In this document: positions 25,972-34,796 of the stretch, piece after piece | How positions within the stretch are numbered: position 1 is the first letter of the stretch | How the letters are laid out: every line of letters starts with the position of its first letter | Assembly (NCBI RefSeq): GCF_011516755.1 | Contig: NZ_WOSY01000002.1 | Coordinates: 1-64,000 of the forward strand | DNA: 64,000 nt | From: Acetobacter conturbans | Lineage (GTDB): Bacteria; Pseudomonadota; Alphaproteobacteria; Acetobacterales; Acetobacteraceae | Direction: 5' to 3' | Notes under the pieces: generated by a model | What the model was told of the DNA's origin: nothing | Databases searched by the model: none | The model's input: the letters and a program-made list of their open reading frames with translations, nothing else | Made by a program: the position numbers and the translations under genes

Positions 25972-26961
25972 ATGGCAAAGACGAGCGAATATTCCGGGCG
26001 GGTTCTGATCTGCAGCGGAGGGCGTTTTGAATCGCAGGCGAATACGCAGATCCGTGAGTCGATCATGGCTGGCTGGGGTGAGTGCTTCGGCGAAGAGAAT
26101 GTAACGGCTGCCAACATCAGTGGTGCAGCCGCGGCAATCAGGTTTCTTAAACCCACCGTCGTGTTCGGTGTCGGTTCCTATCTGCCGGAAAGCACCTATT
26201 TCGGTGAGGTTTGCCGGGAGGCGAAGAAAATCGGCGCTGCGACGGTCTTCTGGGCTACGGAAGATCCCTACGAGCAGGACGCGAACTATCGTATCACCCA
26301 CGATTTCGATGCGATTTTTTCCTGCGAACGCTGGGGGTCGAACTTCTACACCCGTGACAAGGTCTGGCATCTGCCTCTCGCTGCCTGTCCCAAGCTGCAT
26401 TACCGCCCCATCGACGAGACCATCGAGCGCACGATCGATGTCCTGTTCTGCGGTGTGGCCTTCACGAACCGCAAGGACATCGTCCGTGGCCTGCTGCCGA
26501 CCCTGCGTAACCTGAACATCAAGATCATCGGACCGGGCTGGGGTGAGCTTGGGATCGGCTTTTCGGATGCGCGTCTGGAGAAGGAGCAGCTTGTGCAGTT
26601 CTACCAGCGTTCCAAGCTGGTCTTGAACCTCGGACGCAGCCTCAGCTTCGAGAACAAGCGCTTCATGATTTCGCCGTCCACGCCGGGACCGCGCACCTTT
26701 GAGGCTGCGGCTGCGGGCGCATTGCAGGTGTTCCACGAAGATACCTATGAAATCCGCCGCTACTACACGAAGCATGAAATTCCTTCATTCTCGAACCGCA
26801 AGGACTTCGATCAGCTGATCGAAACCTATCTAGAGAATGATGCCCTGCGTCTGGAAACGACCCGGAAAGCACAGGCACGGACAATGGCGGATCACACATA
26901 CGGCCATCGCATCCGACATGCGCTGGGCATTCTGAAGGAGAACGGAATCCTCGCCAGCTGA
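25972..26961 (+). CDS. CgeB-like glycosyltransferase (GT-B fold)
   Basis: A 329-residue single-domain protein related to the N-terminal domain of the first glycosyltransferase in this cluster: FWATEDPYEQ, WHLPLAACPKLHY, VLFCGVAFTNR and the late SPSTPGPRTFEAAAAGALQV correspond to segments there in the same order. CgeB-type proteins are GT-B transferases named from a Bacillus spore-coat protein; several act in protein or surface glycosylation. The ATG follows GGAGAAACGGC. It is the last gene of the run, 53 bases after the GT2 gene, and is followed by a terminator. Substrate unknown. Confidence 0.82.
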   Translation: MAKTSEYSGRVLICSGGRFESQANTQIRESIMAGWGECFGEENVTAANISGAAAAIRFLKPTVVFGVGSYLPESTYFGEVCREAKKIGAATVFWATEDPYEQDANYRITHDFDAIFSCERWGSNFYTRDKVWHLPLAACPKLHYRPIDETIERTIDVLFCGVAFTNRKDIVRGLLPTLRNLNIKIIGPGWGELGIGFSDARLEKEQLVQFYQRSKLVLNLGRSLSFENKRFMISPSTPGPRTFEAAAAGALQVFHEDTYEIRRYYTKHEIPSFSNRKDFDQLIETYLENDALRLETTRKAQARTMADHTYGHRIRHALGILKENGILAS

Positions 26962-26993
26962 GACTGGAAGGGCTTTCATCTCCGAAAAATCCA

Positions 26994-27025
26994 GCCTGTC
27001 CTGTCTCGTGACAGGGCAGGCTTTT
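26994..27025 (+). terminator. Intrinsic terminator of the glycosyltransferase run
   Basis: A 12-bp stem (26994-27005 with 27010-27021, one G-U pair) with a TCGT loop is followed by TTTT. It lies 33 bases after the stop of the CgeB-like gene and ends 38 bases before lysA. Confidence 0.85.
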
Positions 27026-27062
27026 CATTGGCAACTCCCTGTTGAGCCGGTAACGTGTCGTC

Positions 27063-28406
27063 ATGGCTGACCCGATCGATTTCTATACGCCCGACCCCAC
27101 TGTTCGCGAACTTCTGGCGACCCATCCGAACCTGTCTCTTGATGTTCTCAGTGGGCTGATGCTCGACGGCGTGCCGCTGACCGCAATCGCGGAAGAGGTC
27201 GGAACGCCATGCTGGGTCATCAGTGCCGACACGCTGAGAAAAAGAGCCGCGCAGTTGCTGGGCGCGATGAAGGGCGCCGGATTGTCCGTGTCCGCCCACT
27301 TCGCGGTGAAGGCCAATGGTCATCTGGCCGTGCTGAAAATCCTTGCGGAAAGCGGAATGGGAGCCGACGTGGTCAGCGGCGGCGAACTGCTTCGGGCGCG
27401 TAAAGCGGGCATTCCGGCGTCGCGGATTGTGTTTTCGGGGGTCGGCAAGACAGACGCGGAACTGCGTCTTGCTCTTGAAGAAGATATTGCCCAGATCAAC
27501 GTCGAGAGCGCCGAAGAACTTGAAGTGCTGTCTGGCGTGGCGGCCTCGCTGGGCCGGGAGATCGACGTTGCGCTGCGTGTAAACCCGGACGTGGATGCAA
27601 AGACGCACGCGAAGATTACCACGGGCGTGGCGGGCAATAAATTCGGCATTCCATACGACGAGGCTCTGGGGCTTTACCGGCAGGCACAGGCGCTTCCGGG
27701 ACTGAAGCCGGTCGGTTACGCCGTGCATATCGGCAGCCAGATCCTGACCATGGAACCCTACCGAGCCGCTTATGCGCGCATTGCCGAACTCGTGCGGGCG
27801 ACGCGCGCAGCGGGCATGGCAGTGTCCGTGGTCGATTGCGGCGGCGGTCTCGGCATCTGTTATCGAGACGAAGGCGCTGGATCGCCTCAGGCGCTGGCAG
27901 GTGCGATGCGATCAGAGCTGGGCGATCTGGATGTGCGACTGGCGATCGAGCCGGGGCGCTGGATCGCGGCGCCCGCCGGTGTCCTTCTCGCAAGCGTGAT
28001 TCTGCGAAAAGCGGTGACCGGTGGTGAGCCCTTCATCATCCTCGATGCCGCCATGAACGATCTGTTGAGACCTTCCCTGTATGACGCATGGCATGGAATT
28101 CTGCCTCTCTCGGCGCATGATGCCGGTCTCGCACCCGAGGCGGCGGCCATTGTCGGCCCCGTTTGTGAAAGTGGCGACATGTTCGCCCGCAATCGTCAGT
28201 TGCCGCCCTTGCAGCGGGGCGCTCGTGTCGCCCTGCTCGATGCCGGTGCCTATGGTTCCGTGATGAGTTCTACCTACAATGCCCGACCGCTGGCGGCGGA
28301 AGTCCTCGTGGATGGGGATCGATGGTCGGTGATCCGGCCCCGGCAGAGCGTGGAGAGCCTCTGGGCCTCTGAAGTCATGCCCGACGGGGTTCGCGTCGAA
28401 GCATGA
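27063..28406 (+). CDS. lysA: Diaminopimelate decarboxylase
   Basis: A 447-residue PLP enzyme of the alanine-racemase/ornithine-decarboxylase fold that makes L-lysine from meso-diaminopimelate, the last step of the pathway. The PLP lysine is in HFAVKANGH, the phosphate-binding loop is CGGGLGI, and EPGRWIAAPAG, HIGSQI and the active-site VCESGDMF (cysteine supplied across the dimer) are present. Length is normal for the family. The ATG of the next gene overlaps its stop (ATGA), so the two are translationally coupled. Confidence 0.95.
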   Translation: MADPIDFYTPDPTVRELLATHPNLSLDVLSGLMLDGVPLTAIAEEVGTPCWVISADTLRKRAAQLLGAMKGAGLSVSAHFAVKANGHLAVLKILAESGMGADVVSGGELLRARKAGIPASRIVFSGVGKTDAELRLALEEDIAQINVESAEELEVLSGVAASLGREIDVALRVNPDVDAKTHAKITTGVAGNKFGIPYDEALGLYRQAQALPGLKPVGYAVHIGSQILTMEPYRAAYARIAELVRATRAAGMAVSVVDCGGGLGICYRDEGAGSPQALAGAMRSELGDLDVRLAIEPGRWIAAPAGVLLASVILRKAVTGGEPFIILDAAMNDLLRPSLYDAWHGILPLSAHDAGLAPEAAAIVGPVCESGDMFARNRQLPPLQRGARVALLDAGAYGSVMSSTYNARPLAAEVLVDGDRWSVIRPRQSVESLWASEVMPDGVRVEA

Positions 28407-31204
28407 GCGGCGCACGCCCGGAACAGGCTGGGGGTGGCATTCCACCCACCGGGATATCTCCGGAAGCAAGCCTCGCCGCCGCGCGTAAACAGGCTGGCAT
28501 GGTCATTGCCATCGAGCGGGTGGGTGGCCGTCTCGCGCCAGTAGCATCTGTCGTTGGTGTCTATTGCATCGCTGGTTTTTTGCGCATTCCGCAGAATTTG
28601 CCTGACTGGCTGCATGGAGTGGTGGAGGTCAGTGCACTCGGCCTGACCGTATGGCTTGGGCGACGCGGATTACAGGGTTACGCACCGGCTTCACGAGCAG
28701 ACGCCGATCGCCGGATCGAACAGGCTTCAAACCTGCGTAACCGGCCACTGGCGGCTCTCGCCGATCAGTCCGCAGGCATCGGCTCCGGCATGTTGTGGAG
28801 TGCCTATCAGGAGCGGCTGCTGGCCTCTCTCGGTCATCTGCGAGCCGGATGGCCGCGACTGTCGGAACTGCGGCATTCACGAGTCACTCTCGTTATGGCA
28901 GCCGTTCTTGTGGGGACGGCTGTATGGGCTGGGCCTCATGCACCCGGACGCCTCGTGGCTGCGTTCGTGCCCGGCCTCGATGATCCGGATGTGCCGTTTC
29001 CTCATGTGGAAGCCTGGATCACCCCACCGTCCTATGCGCCATCGGCCCCGGTCTTTCTGGCGGATGGCACGGCGCATGTTGCTCCCGTGCCCCAAGGCTC
29101 GATGCTGGTTTCGACGGTCACCGGCCTGCGTTCGGCACCGCATCTGAATGGCGGTTTCACGGACGAAACGGTGCAGCCGCTGGGTGAACATTCCTGGCGA
29201 ATGCAGGCGGTTCTCAATGAGTCCGGTTCTTTCGTCGTTCGCAGCCGGGGGCGTACGATAGCGGAGTGGCCCCTGACGGTGACGCCGGATGGTGTGCCAC
29301 AAGTTGCGTGGGGCAAGAATCCCGGCGGTGAGAAGGGAGGACGGCGGACACGCCTGCCTTACGAAGCGCGACATGCTTACGGCATCGGCGCTCTCACCGT
29401 GGAAATGAAACTGACGCATCCGGGTTTTTTGACGAAGAACCGTATCCTGCGTGTGCCGATCCCTGTTGCAGGACATCCGGTTGAGGCGAAGGGTGTCGCC
29501 AGTCCCGATCTGTCCGACGATCCGTGGGCTGGAGAGGAGGTCTCCGCGACACTGGTGGCGACAAGTGTCAGCAAGAAGGAAGCACGCAGTCCGGTCGTGA
29601 CATTCCACCTCGGGTCCCGAACGTTTCGCTCTCCCGTAGCAAGGGCGGTGCTGGATCTGCGAAAACGTCTCGCGCTTGGAGATGAAAACCGTGACGTCGC
29701 TGCGGACGATCTCGCGGCCATTGGTGAAACGCCCGGACCCATCGCGCGGAATACCGGGACGTTCCTCAATCTGACCGCTATCGTGGCGCTCCTGAACGAC
29801 CATGATGTAGGCGATGATGATGCCCGTGAGCAGGCCGTGGGACGCCTGTGGGATCTGGCACTGGATATCGAAGACCAGTTGCACGGTGGCAGGGACGCTG
29901 CCCAAGCTTCCATCGATGTGCGTGCCGCGCAGGAAGCCGTTTCCGCGCAGCTTAAACATATGCGGGAGGACAATGCGCATGGTTCGGAGGATCAGGCGGA
30001 ACTGAAACGCCGCATGGAAGCTCTGCGTCAGGCCATTGCCCGGAAGATGCAGATGCTGGCTGAGCAGGCCATCAGGGAAGGGTCCGCGATTCCAAATCTG
30101 CCGGGCCTGACAAAATCCGGCGACCGCGCCTTCCAGAAACTTATGGAACGTCTGCAAAGCGATGCAGCGGAAGGCCATGAGGAGGGCGCGATGGACAAGC
30201 TGCAACAGCTTGAGGATTCCATCGAAAAGATGCGGAATGCGACACCGCAGGACATGGCGCAACTGGCTCAGCAGATGGTGGCGCAGCAGAAGCTCAAGGA
30301 GCAGGCCGAAGGGCTTGGAGACCTCATCAAGCAGCAGAGCACGTTGCTTGACCGCACGCAGTCCCGTTCCGACCGTGAAAAACGACGTCAGGGACAGGCT
30401 GAAGAGAATGCAGCGCCGCCAGCGGGTGGGGAAGGCGACCTCTCGACGATGTCGACTGCGGACCTGCTCCGGCGTCTCGGCCTGCTTCCTCCGCAGGATA
30501 CAGGCAGTGGGCAGTCCGCTCCGCCGCAAGGAGACAACGGCAGCGCCGAACAACAGCCTCCTCAGGCGACCCCGGGAACGCAACAGCAGCCGACTCAGAG
30601 CGGTGATAAGGCTGCGGACAGTTCCGGCGATGCGGATCAGCAACGCGCCGATGCTGCCGGACAGCATGCGCTCATGCGCGCGACGGAAGAACTTGGCAGT
30701 GAGTTCAAGCAGCTTTCCGGAAAGGATGTCCCGGCCTTCAGCAAGGCCGCGAAGGACATGAAGGACGCGCGGCACGCTCTGGCTGAAGGCAATGAGGGGG
30801 ATGCGGTCAAGTCCGAGACTTCAGCGCTAAAGGATCTTCAGCAGGGTCGCAATCAGATGCGTCAGTCCCTGCAAGGAAAGGGCGGCGGTTCGGGGGGCAC
30901 GAGTTTTCTGCCTTCGTTTGGTGGCGAAGGGCAGGGAGGCGAAGGCCAGTCCGGAAGCGGCGATGAAGGCGGCGATAACGAAGACGGGCAGAACGGCGGT
31001 GAGCAAAATGCCGATCATGATCCGCTTGGCCGGGCGCTGGGGGAAGGTCCGGACAATACGCCCAGCACAGGGGACCACCTGCCTGATACGGTGAGCCGCG
31101 AGCGGGCTCACGCCATTGAGGAAGAACTGCGTCGCCGGGATTCTGACAGAACGCGACCGCGAGAAGAACTCGACTATCTCGACCGACTGCTGAAATCGTT
31201 CTGA
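28403..31204 (+). CDS. DUF4175/TIGR02302-type large membrane protein
   Basis: A 933-residue protein with two or three N-terminal membrane segments (about 47-85 and 160-180), a periplasmic beta-type region (about 210-350), a long helical, coiled-coil-like part (about 420-640, rich in Glu, Gln and Met) and a Gln/Gly/Pro-rich disordered tail with GGEGQGGEGQSGSG-type runs. This architecture matches alphaproteobacterial DUF4175 (TIGR02302) proteins, whose function is not established and which usually sit beside lysA. It overlaps lysA by 4 bases. Two hairpins lie beyond its stop. Confidence 0.82.
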   Translation: MSGARPEQAGGGIPPTGISPEASLAAARKQAGMVIAIERVGGRLAPVASVVGVYCIAGFLRIPQNLPDWLHGVVEVSALGLTVWLGRRGLQGYAPASRADADRRIEQASNLRNRPLAALADQSAGIGSGMLWSAYQERLLASLGHLRAGWPRLSELRHSRVTLVMAAVLVGTAVWAGPHAPGRLVAAFVPGLDDPDVPFPHVEAWITPPSYAPSAPVFLADGTAHVAPVPQGSMLVSTVTGLRSAPHLNGGFTDETVQPLGEHSWRMQAVLNESGSFVVRSRGRTIAEWPLTVTPDGVPQVAWGKNPGGEKGGRRTRLPYEARHAYGIGALTVEMKLTHPGFLTKNRILRVPIPVAGHPVEAKGVASPDLSDDPWAGEEVSATLVATSVSKKEARSPVVTFHLGSRTFRSPVARAVLDLRKRLALGDENRDVAADDLAAIGETPGPIARNTGTFLNLTAIVALLNDHDVGDDDAREQAVGRLWDLALDIEDQLHGGRDAAQASIDVRAAQEAVSAQLKHMREDNAHGSEDQAELKRRMEALRQAIARKMQMLAEQAIREGSAIPNLPGLTKSGDRAFQKLMERLQSDAAEGHEEGAMDKLQQLEDSIEKMRNATPQDMAQLAQQMVAQQKLKEQAEGLGDLIKQQSTLLDRTQSRSDREKRRQGQAEENAAPPAGGEGDLSTMSTADLLRRLGLLPPQDTGSGQSAPPQGDNGSAEQQPPQATPGTQQQPTQSGDKAADSSGDADQQRADAAGQHALMRATEELGSEFKQLSGKDVPAFSKAAKDMKDARHALAEGNEGDAVKSETSALKDLQQGRNQMRQSLQGKGGGSGGTSFLPSFGGEGQGGEGQSGSGDEGGDNEDGQNGGEQNADHDPLGRALGEGPDNTPSTGDHLPDTVSRERAHAIEEELRRRDSDRTRPREELDYLDRLLKSF

Positions 31205-31217
31205 TTGAACAAATGGG

Positions 31218-31251
31218 CCTCCTGAACCGGAAACGCTCCCGGTTCAGGAGG
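31218..31251 (+). other. Perfect 13-bp hairpin after the DUF4175 gene
   Basis: Positions 31218-31230 pair without mismatch with 31239-31251 around an 8-base loop, 14 bases after the DUF4175 stop. It is followed by an A-run rather than a T-run, so on the plus strand it is not a canonical terminator, though it may stabilise the 3' end. Confidence 0.55.
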
Positions 31252-31281
31252 AAAAAGCGCCTTCCGTCAGGAAAGCGCTTT
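31252..31281 (-). terminator. Intrinsic terminator of the yfdX-like gene
   Basis: Read on the minus strand, a 12-bp stem (31270-31281 with 31254-31265, one G-U pair) with a 4-base loop ends in five U residues. The G-U pair would be a C-A mismatch on the other strand, so it fits minus-strand transcripts. It lies just after the stop of the gene at 31297-32013. Confidence 0.82.
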
Positions 31282-31296
31282 CGTTGAGTGTGGTCT

Positions 31297-32013
31297 TTAT
31301 TTCGCCGACGTAGCCGCTGGAGCAGATGCCGCGGCAGGAGCTGCTGCCTTCGCCGGAGCAGCCTGAGCGTCCAGCACGTCGTCATCGACGAACACGAGGC
31401 TGTTCAGGGCCTGATCGACCGCTGTCAGAGCGTCCTTGGGGTTACGACCTTCGGTGAAGACCTGTGCGCGGGCAATGGCACCTTTGGTCTGGTTCAGCGG
31501 GGCCAGGGCCACGATGAAATCGACCTGATCGTCAACAACCTGCATGGACTGCGCCGCCTGCTGGGTATTGCCTGCTTTCAACTGGCCGTTCGCAGCAGCA
31601 ACAGCAGCCTTTTTCTCAGGTGCCAACGTTTCGGTCTCTACAAATTCGCCGCCAACGGGAATCCACGTCTCCTGCTGTGTGGATGCGACGTGATCGGGTG
31701 AGGCCGGATGCTGAGGCGAGCGGGCAAGAGATGCTTCCGCACTCATCAGTTTGTTGTTGGCTTTGTTGGCCGCGTCGAACTGCTTTTCCGCATCGTAGAG
31801 GAGAGGAATGGCCTGTTCGGTTTTGCCGGCAGCCAGCAGGTCATGCGCCTGAAGCAGATCACCGAAAGCGCGCTGACCATCGGCAGAAACGTGCTTGAGG
31901 GCGCGACCGGCCTTGAACTTCTCCCAGGCCGTATGGACGGATGCGGCCTGCGCGAATGTCGGCGCAACGGCAATGCCCGCTGCCAGCATGAAAGAAAGTG
32001 CAGTTTTCTTCAC
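31297..32013 (-). CDS. YfdX-family periplasmic protein
   Basis: A 238-residue protein with a clear signal peptide (residues 1-23, ending FAQA), a helical YfdX domain (about 40-205, including WIPVGGEF and DDQVDFIVALAPL) and an Ala/Pro-rich tail. YfdX of E. coli is linked to acid and drug resistance regulated by EvgA, but its biochemical role is unclear. The GTG start is supported by AAGGAG about 10 bases upstream. It stands alone with its own terminator. In an acid-producing organism an envelope stress role would be plausible, though nothing here proves it. Confidence 0.85.
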   Translation of the reverse strand: MKKTALSFMLAAGIAVAPTFAQAASVHTAWEKFKAGRALKHVSADGQRAFGDLLQAHDLLAAGKTEQAIPLLYDAEKQFDAANKANNKLMSAEASLARSPQHPASPDHVASTQQETWIPVGGEFVETETLAPEKKAAVAAANGQLKAGNTQQAAQSMQVVDDQVDFIVALAPLNQTKGAIARAQVFTEGRNPKDALTAVDQALNSLVFVDDDVLDAQAAPAKAAAPAAASAPAATSAK

Positions 32014-32177
32014 AGTATAAAACTCCTTTTCGTCACCGGAGATGACGCCCGGCGCACGCTATCGCGTGAAATAGTCTCTGCAAACCCCATAGGGAGGCTC
32101 TGCAGAGTCATTTAGCAATATTACGACACATTTAAAGGGCTGTTTACCGGATAATCCTCGGATCATCCGGCGTGCCT

Positions 32178-32972
32178 TTAAGTAAGGGGAATACCCACCG
32201 CTTCCGAGAGAGCCTCAGCAATGCCTGGCGCCACAGCCAGAATTGTGCCCCCGCCAGTCAGGCCACCATCCCGGAGGAAAGGCGACACGCATGCTCCGGC
32301 CTCGGCAAGGATGGGGAGCGCTCCAGCCACATCCCAAAGATTGATGACGATCTCGATGTAACCGTCGAGACGACCGCAGGCCACATCCGTCAGGGCGAGC
32401 GCACCAGACCCACCGGAACGCGGCATGGCACCAAGGTCGAGGATAGCCCCGATCTTGTCCATGAAGACCCCCTTGGGAACCCGATTGCTCCAGCCCATCT
32501 CGATCATCGCACTCCGTGGATCGGTGACCGGTGAAGCCTTGATCGGCGTGCCGTTCAGGAAAGCGCCTTTGCCGATCAGCCCCGTGTAGGTTTCGCCGAG
32601 CGCAGGCGCGCAGACCACACCCGCCACGGGCCGATCTTCTTCCAGCAGCCCCAGCGATACGCACCAGCGATTGCGTCCCCGTGCGAAATTGGATGTGCCG
32701 TCAATCGGATCCACCACCCAGCGCAGGCTGCCGCCGCGTGTCGCACCTTCTTCCTCGCCCTGAAAGCCGTCCTCAGGAAACAGGATGCTCATGCGCTGCG
32801 AGATGAAGGCCTCGACTGCCCCATCTGCTTCCGTCAGCCAGTCCTGTGCGGATTTCTGTATGCCAACCGGGCCCCCCGGCGGCGGTCTCATGGACAGGGC
32901 AAGACGGGCTGCGTCATCTACAACGGCGCGAGCCGCCTCAAGGCGGCGCTCAAGGGCTGCGGTCATCGGCAT
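32178..32972 (-). CDS. Inositol-monophosphatase-family phosphatase
   Basis: A 264-residue Mg-dependent, Li-sensitive-type phosphatase. Metal-binding motifs are all visible: LTEAD (E/D), GEEEG, VVDPIDGTSNFARG (the family signature) and LWDVAGALPILAEAG near the C-terminus. Relatives act on inositol phosphates, histidinol phosphate, 3'-phosphoadenosine 5'-phosphate or fructose bisphosphate; which one applies is not decided. It is divergent from the VOC gene at 33152 and 164 bases from yfdX. Confidence 0.88.
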   Translation of the reverse strand: MPMTAALERRLEAARAVVDDAARLALSMRPPPGGPVGIQKSAQDWLTEADGAVEAFISQRMSILFPEDGFQGEEEGATRGGSLRWVVDPIDGTSNFARGRNRWCVSLGLLEEDRPVAGVVCAPALGETYTGLIGKGAFLNGTPIKASPVTDPRSAMIEMGWSNRVPKGVFMDKIGAILDLGAMPRSGGSGALALTDVACGRLDGYIEIVINLWDVAGALPILAEAGACVSPFLRDGGLTGGGTILAVAPGIAEALSEAVGIPLT

Positions 32973-33151
32973 AGTTTCCGGCGGTAAGGCCGGTCTCCTT
33001 GTCGGGCAGGGCGACGAAATGACACCCTCTCTTATCTTGAGACCAGATAGGCGCGGGTCATCACGGAAGTCGAGGGCATGGGAGGTCTTCAGCGGGAACC
33101 ACCCGTGAAGGCGCCCGTTCTTTTCATCAACGGAACGAAGGAGAGATTAGG

Positions 33152-33703
33152 GTGACAGGCTCAAATGACCACTCGGGTTTGCCTCGTGGCATCGACCATG
33201 TTGGCGTCACGGTTCCCAATATTGATGACGCTCTCCGGTTTCTTGAAGAGGCATTCGATGCCGTGCCGCTTTATCGGAATGTCACCCCGGATCATCCGCA
33301 GAAAGGCCCCGAAACAGAAAAGATCCTCGATCTCGTGAAAGGGACAGTAGTGCGCGAGATGTGCATGGTGGCGCTGGGAGAGGGCCCCTGCATCGAACTG
33401 TTCGAGATGCACGGGCCTGCTCAGCATCCCGCCGCACGCCCGTGTGATTTCGGGCTCCAGCATTTCGCTGTTTATGTCGATGACATCGAAGCAGCGTGCA
33501 GACGTTTCACCGCTGCAGGTGGGGTATTGCTGACTGATCCGCAAAAACAGCCTTCGCTGGAAGAAGGGCCGGGAAACCTCTTCCGCTACGGTCGCGCCCC
33601 CTGGGGCATGGTCATCGAACTGCTGTCAACGCCGAGCCGCGGGCGTTTCGATGCGGTGTCTCCGGAAAAGCGCTACCAGCCACCACCGAGGGACGCCGTC
33701 TGA
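33152..33703 (+). CDS. VOC-superfamily (glyoxalase-fold) protein
   Basis: A 183-residue protein with one glyoxalase/dioxygenase-fold domain: GIDHVGVTVPNIDDALRFLEE opens the first half, GLQHFAVYVDDIEAACRRF the second, and GNLFRYGRAPWGMVIEL ends with the metal-ligand glutamate. The family covers glyoxalases, epimerases, dioxygenases and resistance proteins; the specific reaction is unknown. The GTG start is supported by AAGGAGAG eight bases upstream. Its stop overlaps the start of the next gene (TGATG), implying coupled translation with a secreted protein. Confidence 0.82.
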   Translation: MTGSNDHSGLPRGIDHVGVTVPNIDDALRFLEEAFDAVPLYRNVTPDHPQKGPETEKILDLVKGTVVREMCMVALGEGPCIELFEMHGPAQHPAARPCDFGLQHFAVYVDDIEAACRRFTAAGGVLLTDPQKQPSLEEGPGNLFRYGRAPWGMVIELLSTPSRGRFDAVSPEKRYQPPPRDAV

Positions 33704-34221
33704 TGCGAGGGCTTTTTCTTGCCGGACTGACTCTGGCTCTTGGAATGAGCGGGGCTGCATGGGCCTCTGATGCAACGTCCCCGACACCGACAATGTGGTA
33801 CTGGCATAACTGGACCGATCATGACGGCGTCAGTCATATGACGAAATGCCCGTTGCGGGACTTCGATCTCAAAACGATGTCGAAACCGGCCGACCCGCAA
33901 TGGCAGGACAGGCTGAAGCAGGGACCGGCACAAATTATCTTTACCGTTCAGCCCGCGCACTGGAACGGCTCATGGCACCCGGACCCCAAAGTGCAATGGA
34001 TCATTCCACTCAAAGGGTCATGGTATGTGACGGCGATGGATGGTCACAAAGTGATCATGGGGCCGGGAGAGGTTTCTCTGGGGGAGGATCAGCTCAGCCG
34101 GAAAGACACGCAGGGGAAGGTCGGACATTATGCGGGTAATGTCGGAGACGATCCCGTGGAACTGATGGTCGTCCAGACGGACGAAACCCCGACGCAGGAT
34201 AAGCCCTGCCGGTTCAGGTAA
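33703..34221 (+). CDS. Secreted cupin-like protein of unknown function
   Basis: A 172-residue protein with a signal peptide (1-22, ending AAWAS). The mature part resembles a small cupin barrel: VQWIIPLKGSWYVTAMDG followed by MGPGEVSLGEDQLSR matches the ligand-binding strand and turn of cupins that sense or isomerise small molecules, though the usual His-x-His is not evident. It begins on the last base of the preceding VOC gene's stop. I do not recognise a specific function. Confidence 0.72.
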   Translation: MRGLFLAGLTLALGMSGAAWASDATSPTPTMWYWHNWTDHDGVSHMTKCPLRDFDLKTMSKPADPQWQDRLKQGPAQIIFTVQPAHWNGSWHPDPKVQWIIPLKGSWYVTAMDGHKVIMGPGEVSLGEDQLSRKDTQGKVGHYAGNVGDDPVELMVVQTDETPTQDKPCRFR

Positions 34222-34272
34222 AATCACGATCCGGGGCGATCGACACTTTGCGAGCACCCCGGAAACGCGGTT

Positions 34273-34650
34273 TTACATCTTGAGCAGAGCGCAGAGCTTG
34301 TTGCCGTCCGGATCGCGCAGATAGGCGAGATACATAGCGCCTAACGCACCCTTGCGGATTCCCGGTGGGTCTTCGATCTGCTGACCACCATTCTCTCCAC
34401 CAGCTTTCCACCAGGCGTCGATCTTTTCCGGTGTTCCGATGGCGAAGCCGATGGTGGTGCCGTTGCCTGCTGTCGCCGGCTCACCGTTGAGTGGCTTGCT
34501 GATCATGAGACGACCGCCGTCATAAATATATAAAAGACGGCCCTTTGCATCGAGTTCGCCCGGTGTTCCACCGATCGTCGTGAAAATCGCATCGTAGAAC
34601 TTGCGGGAGCGTTCGATATCGTTGCTGCCAAGCATGATGTGGCTGAACAT
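34273..34650 (-). CDS. VOC-family (glyoxalase/bleomycin-resistance-like) protein
   Basis: A 125-residue single VOC domain: FSHIMLGSNDIERSRKFYDA at the start and AYLRDPDGNKLCALLKM at the end, the usual halves of a small glyoxalase-fold protein that dimerises. Function unknown; relatives include glutathione-related and toxin-binding proteins. The start at 34650 is chosen because GGAGGAG stands 8 bases upstream; the frame extends to 34686 without a better site. It is convergent with the cupin-like gene and divergent from the HAD gene. Confidence 0.83.
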   Translation of the reverse strand: MFSHIMLGSNDIERSRKFYDAIFTTIGGTPGELDAKGRLLYIYDGGRLMISKPLNGEPATAGNGTTIGFAIGTPEKIDAWWKAGGENGGQQIEDPPGIRKGALGAMYLAYLRDPDGNKLCALLKM

Positions 34651-34796
34651 GCAGAAATCTCCTCCTTCGCGCGATATGCGCGGCACTGACTGGAGGCATC
34701 AAAACCGCCCGCCGTTCGTGGACTATAAACCGGCTCAGAACCGGCACAAGGCGGCTTGCGTTGACGGGCGGTGAAAGAGCGTACCAACATGCGCTC

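Noticed and set aside
19521-26961. Assigning the glycosyltransferase locus to cellulose or acetan synthesis
   Set aside because: There is no BcsA-type synthase, no polymerase or flippase and no nucleotide-sugar gene, so the assignment would only be a guess from the likely host group.
28877-30775. A 632-codon minus-strand frame
   Set aside because: It is fully antisense to the DUF4175 gene, has no family resemblance and no ribosome binding site. Long antisense frames are expected in G+C-rich DNA.
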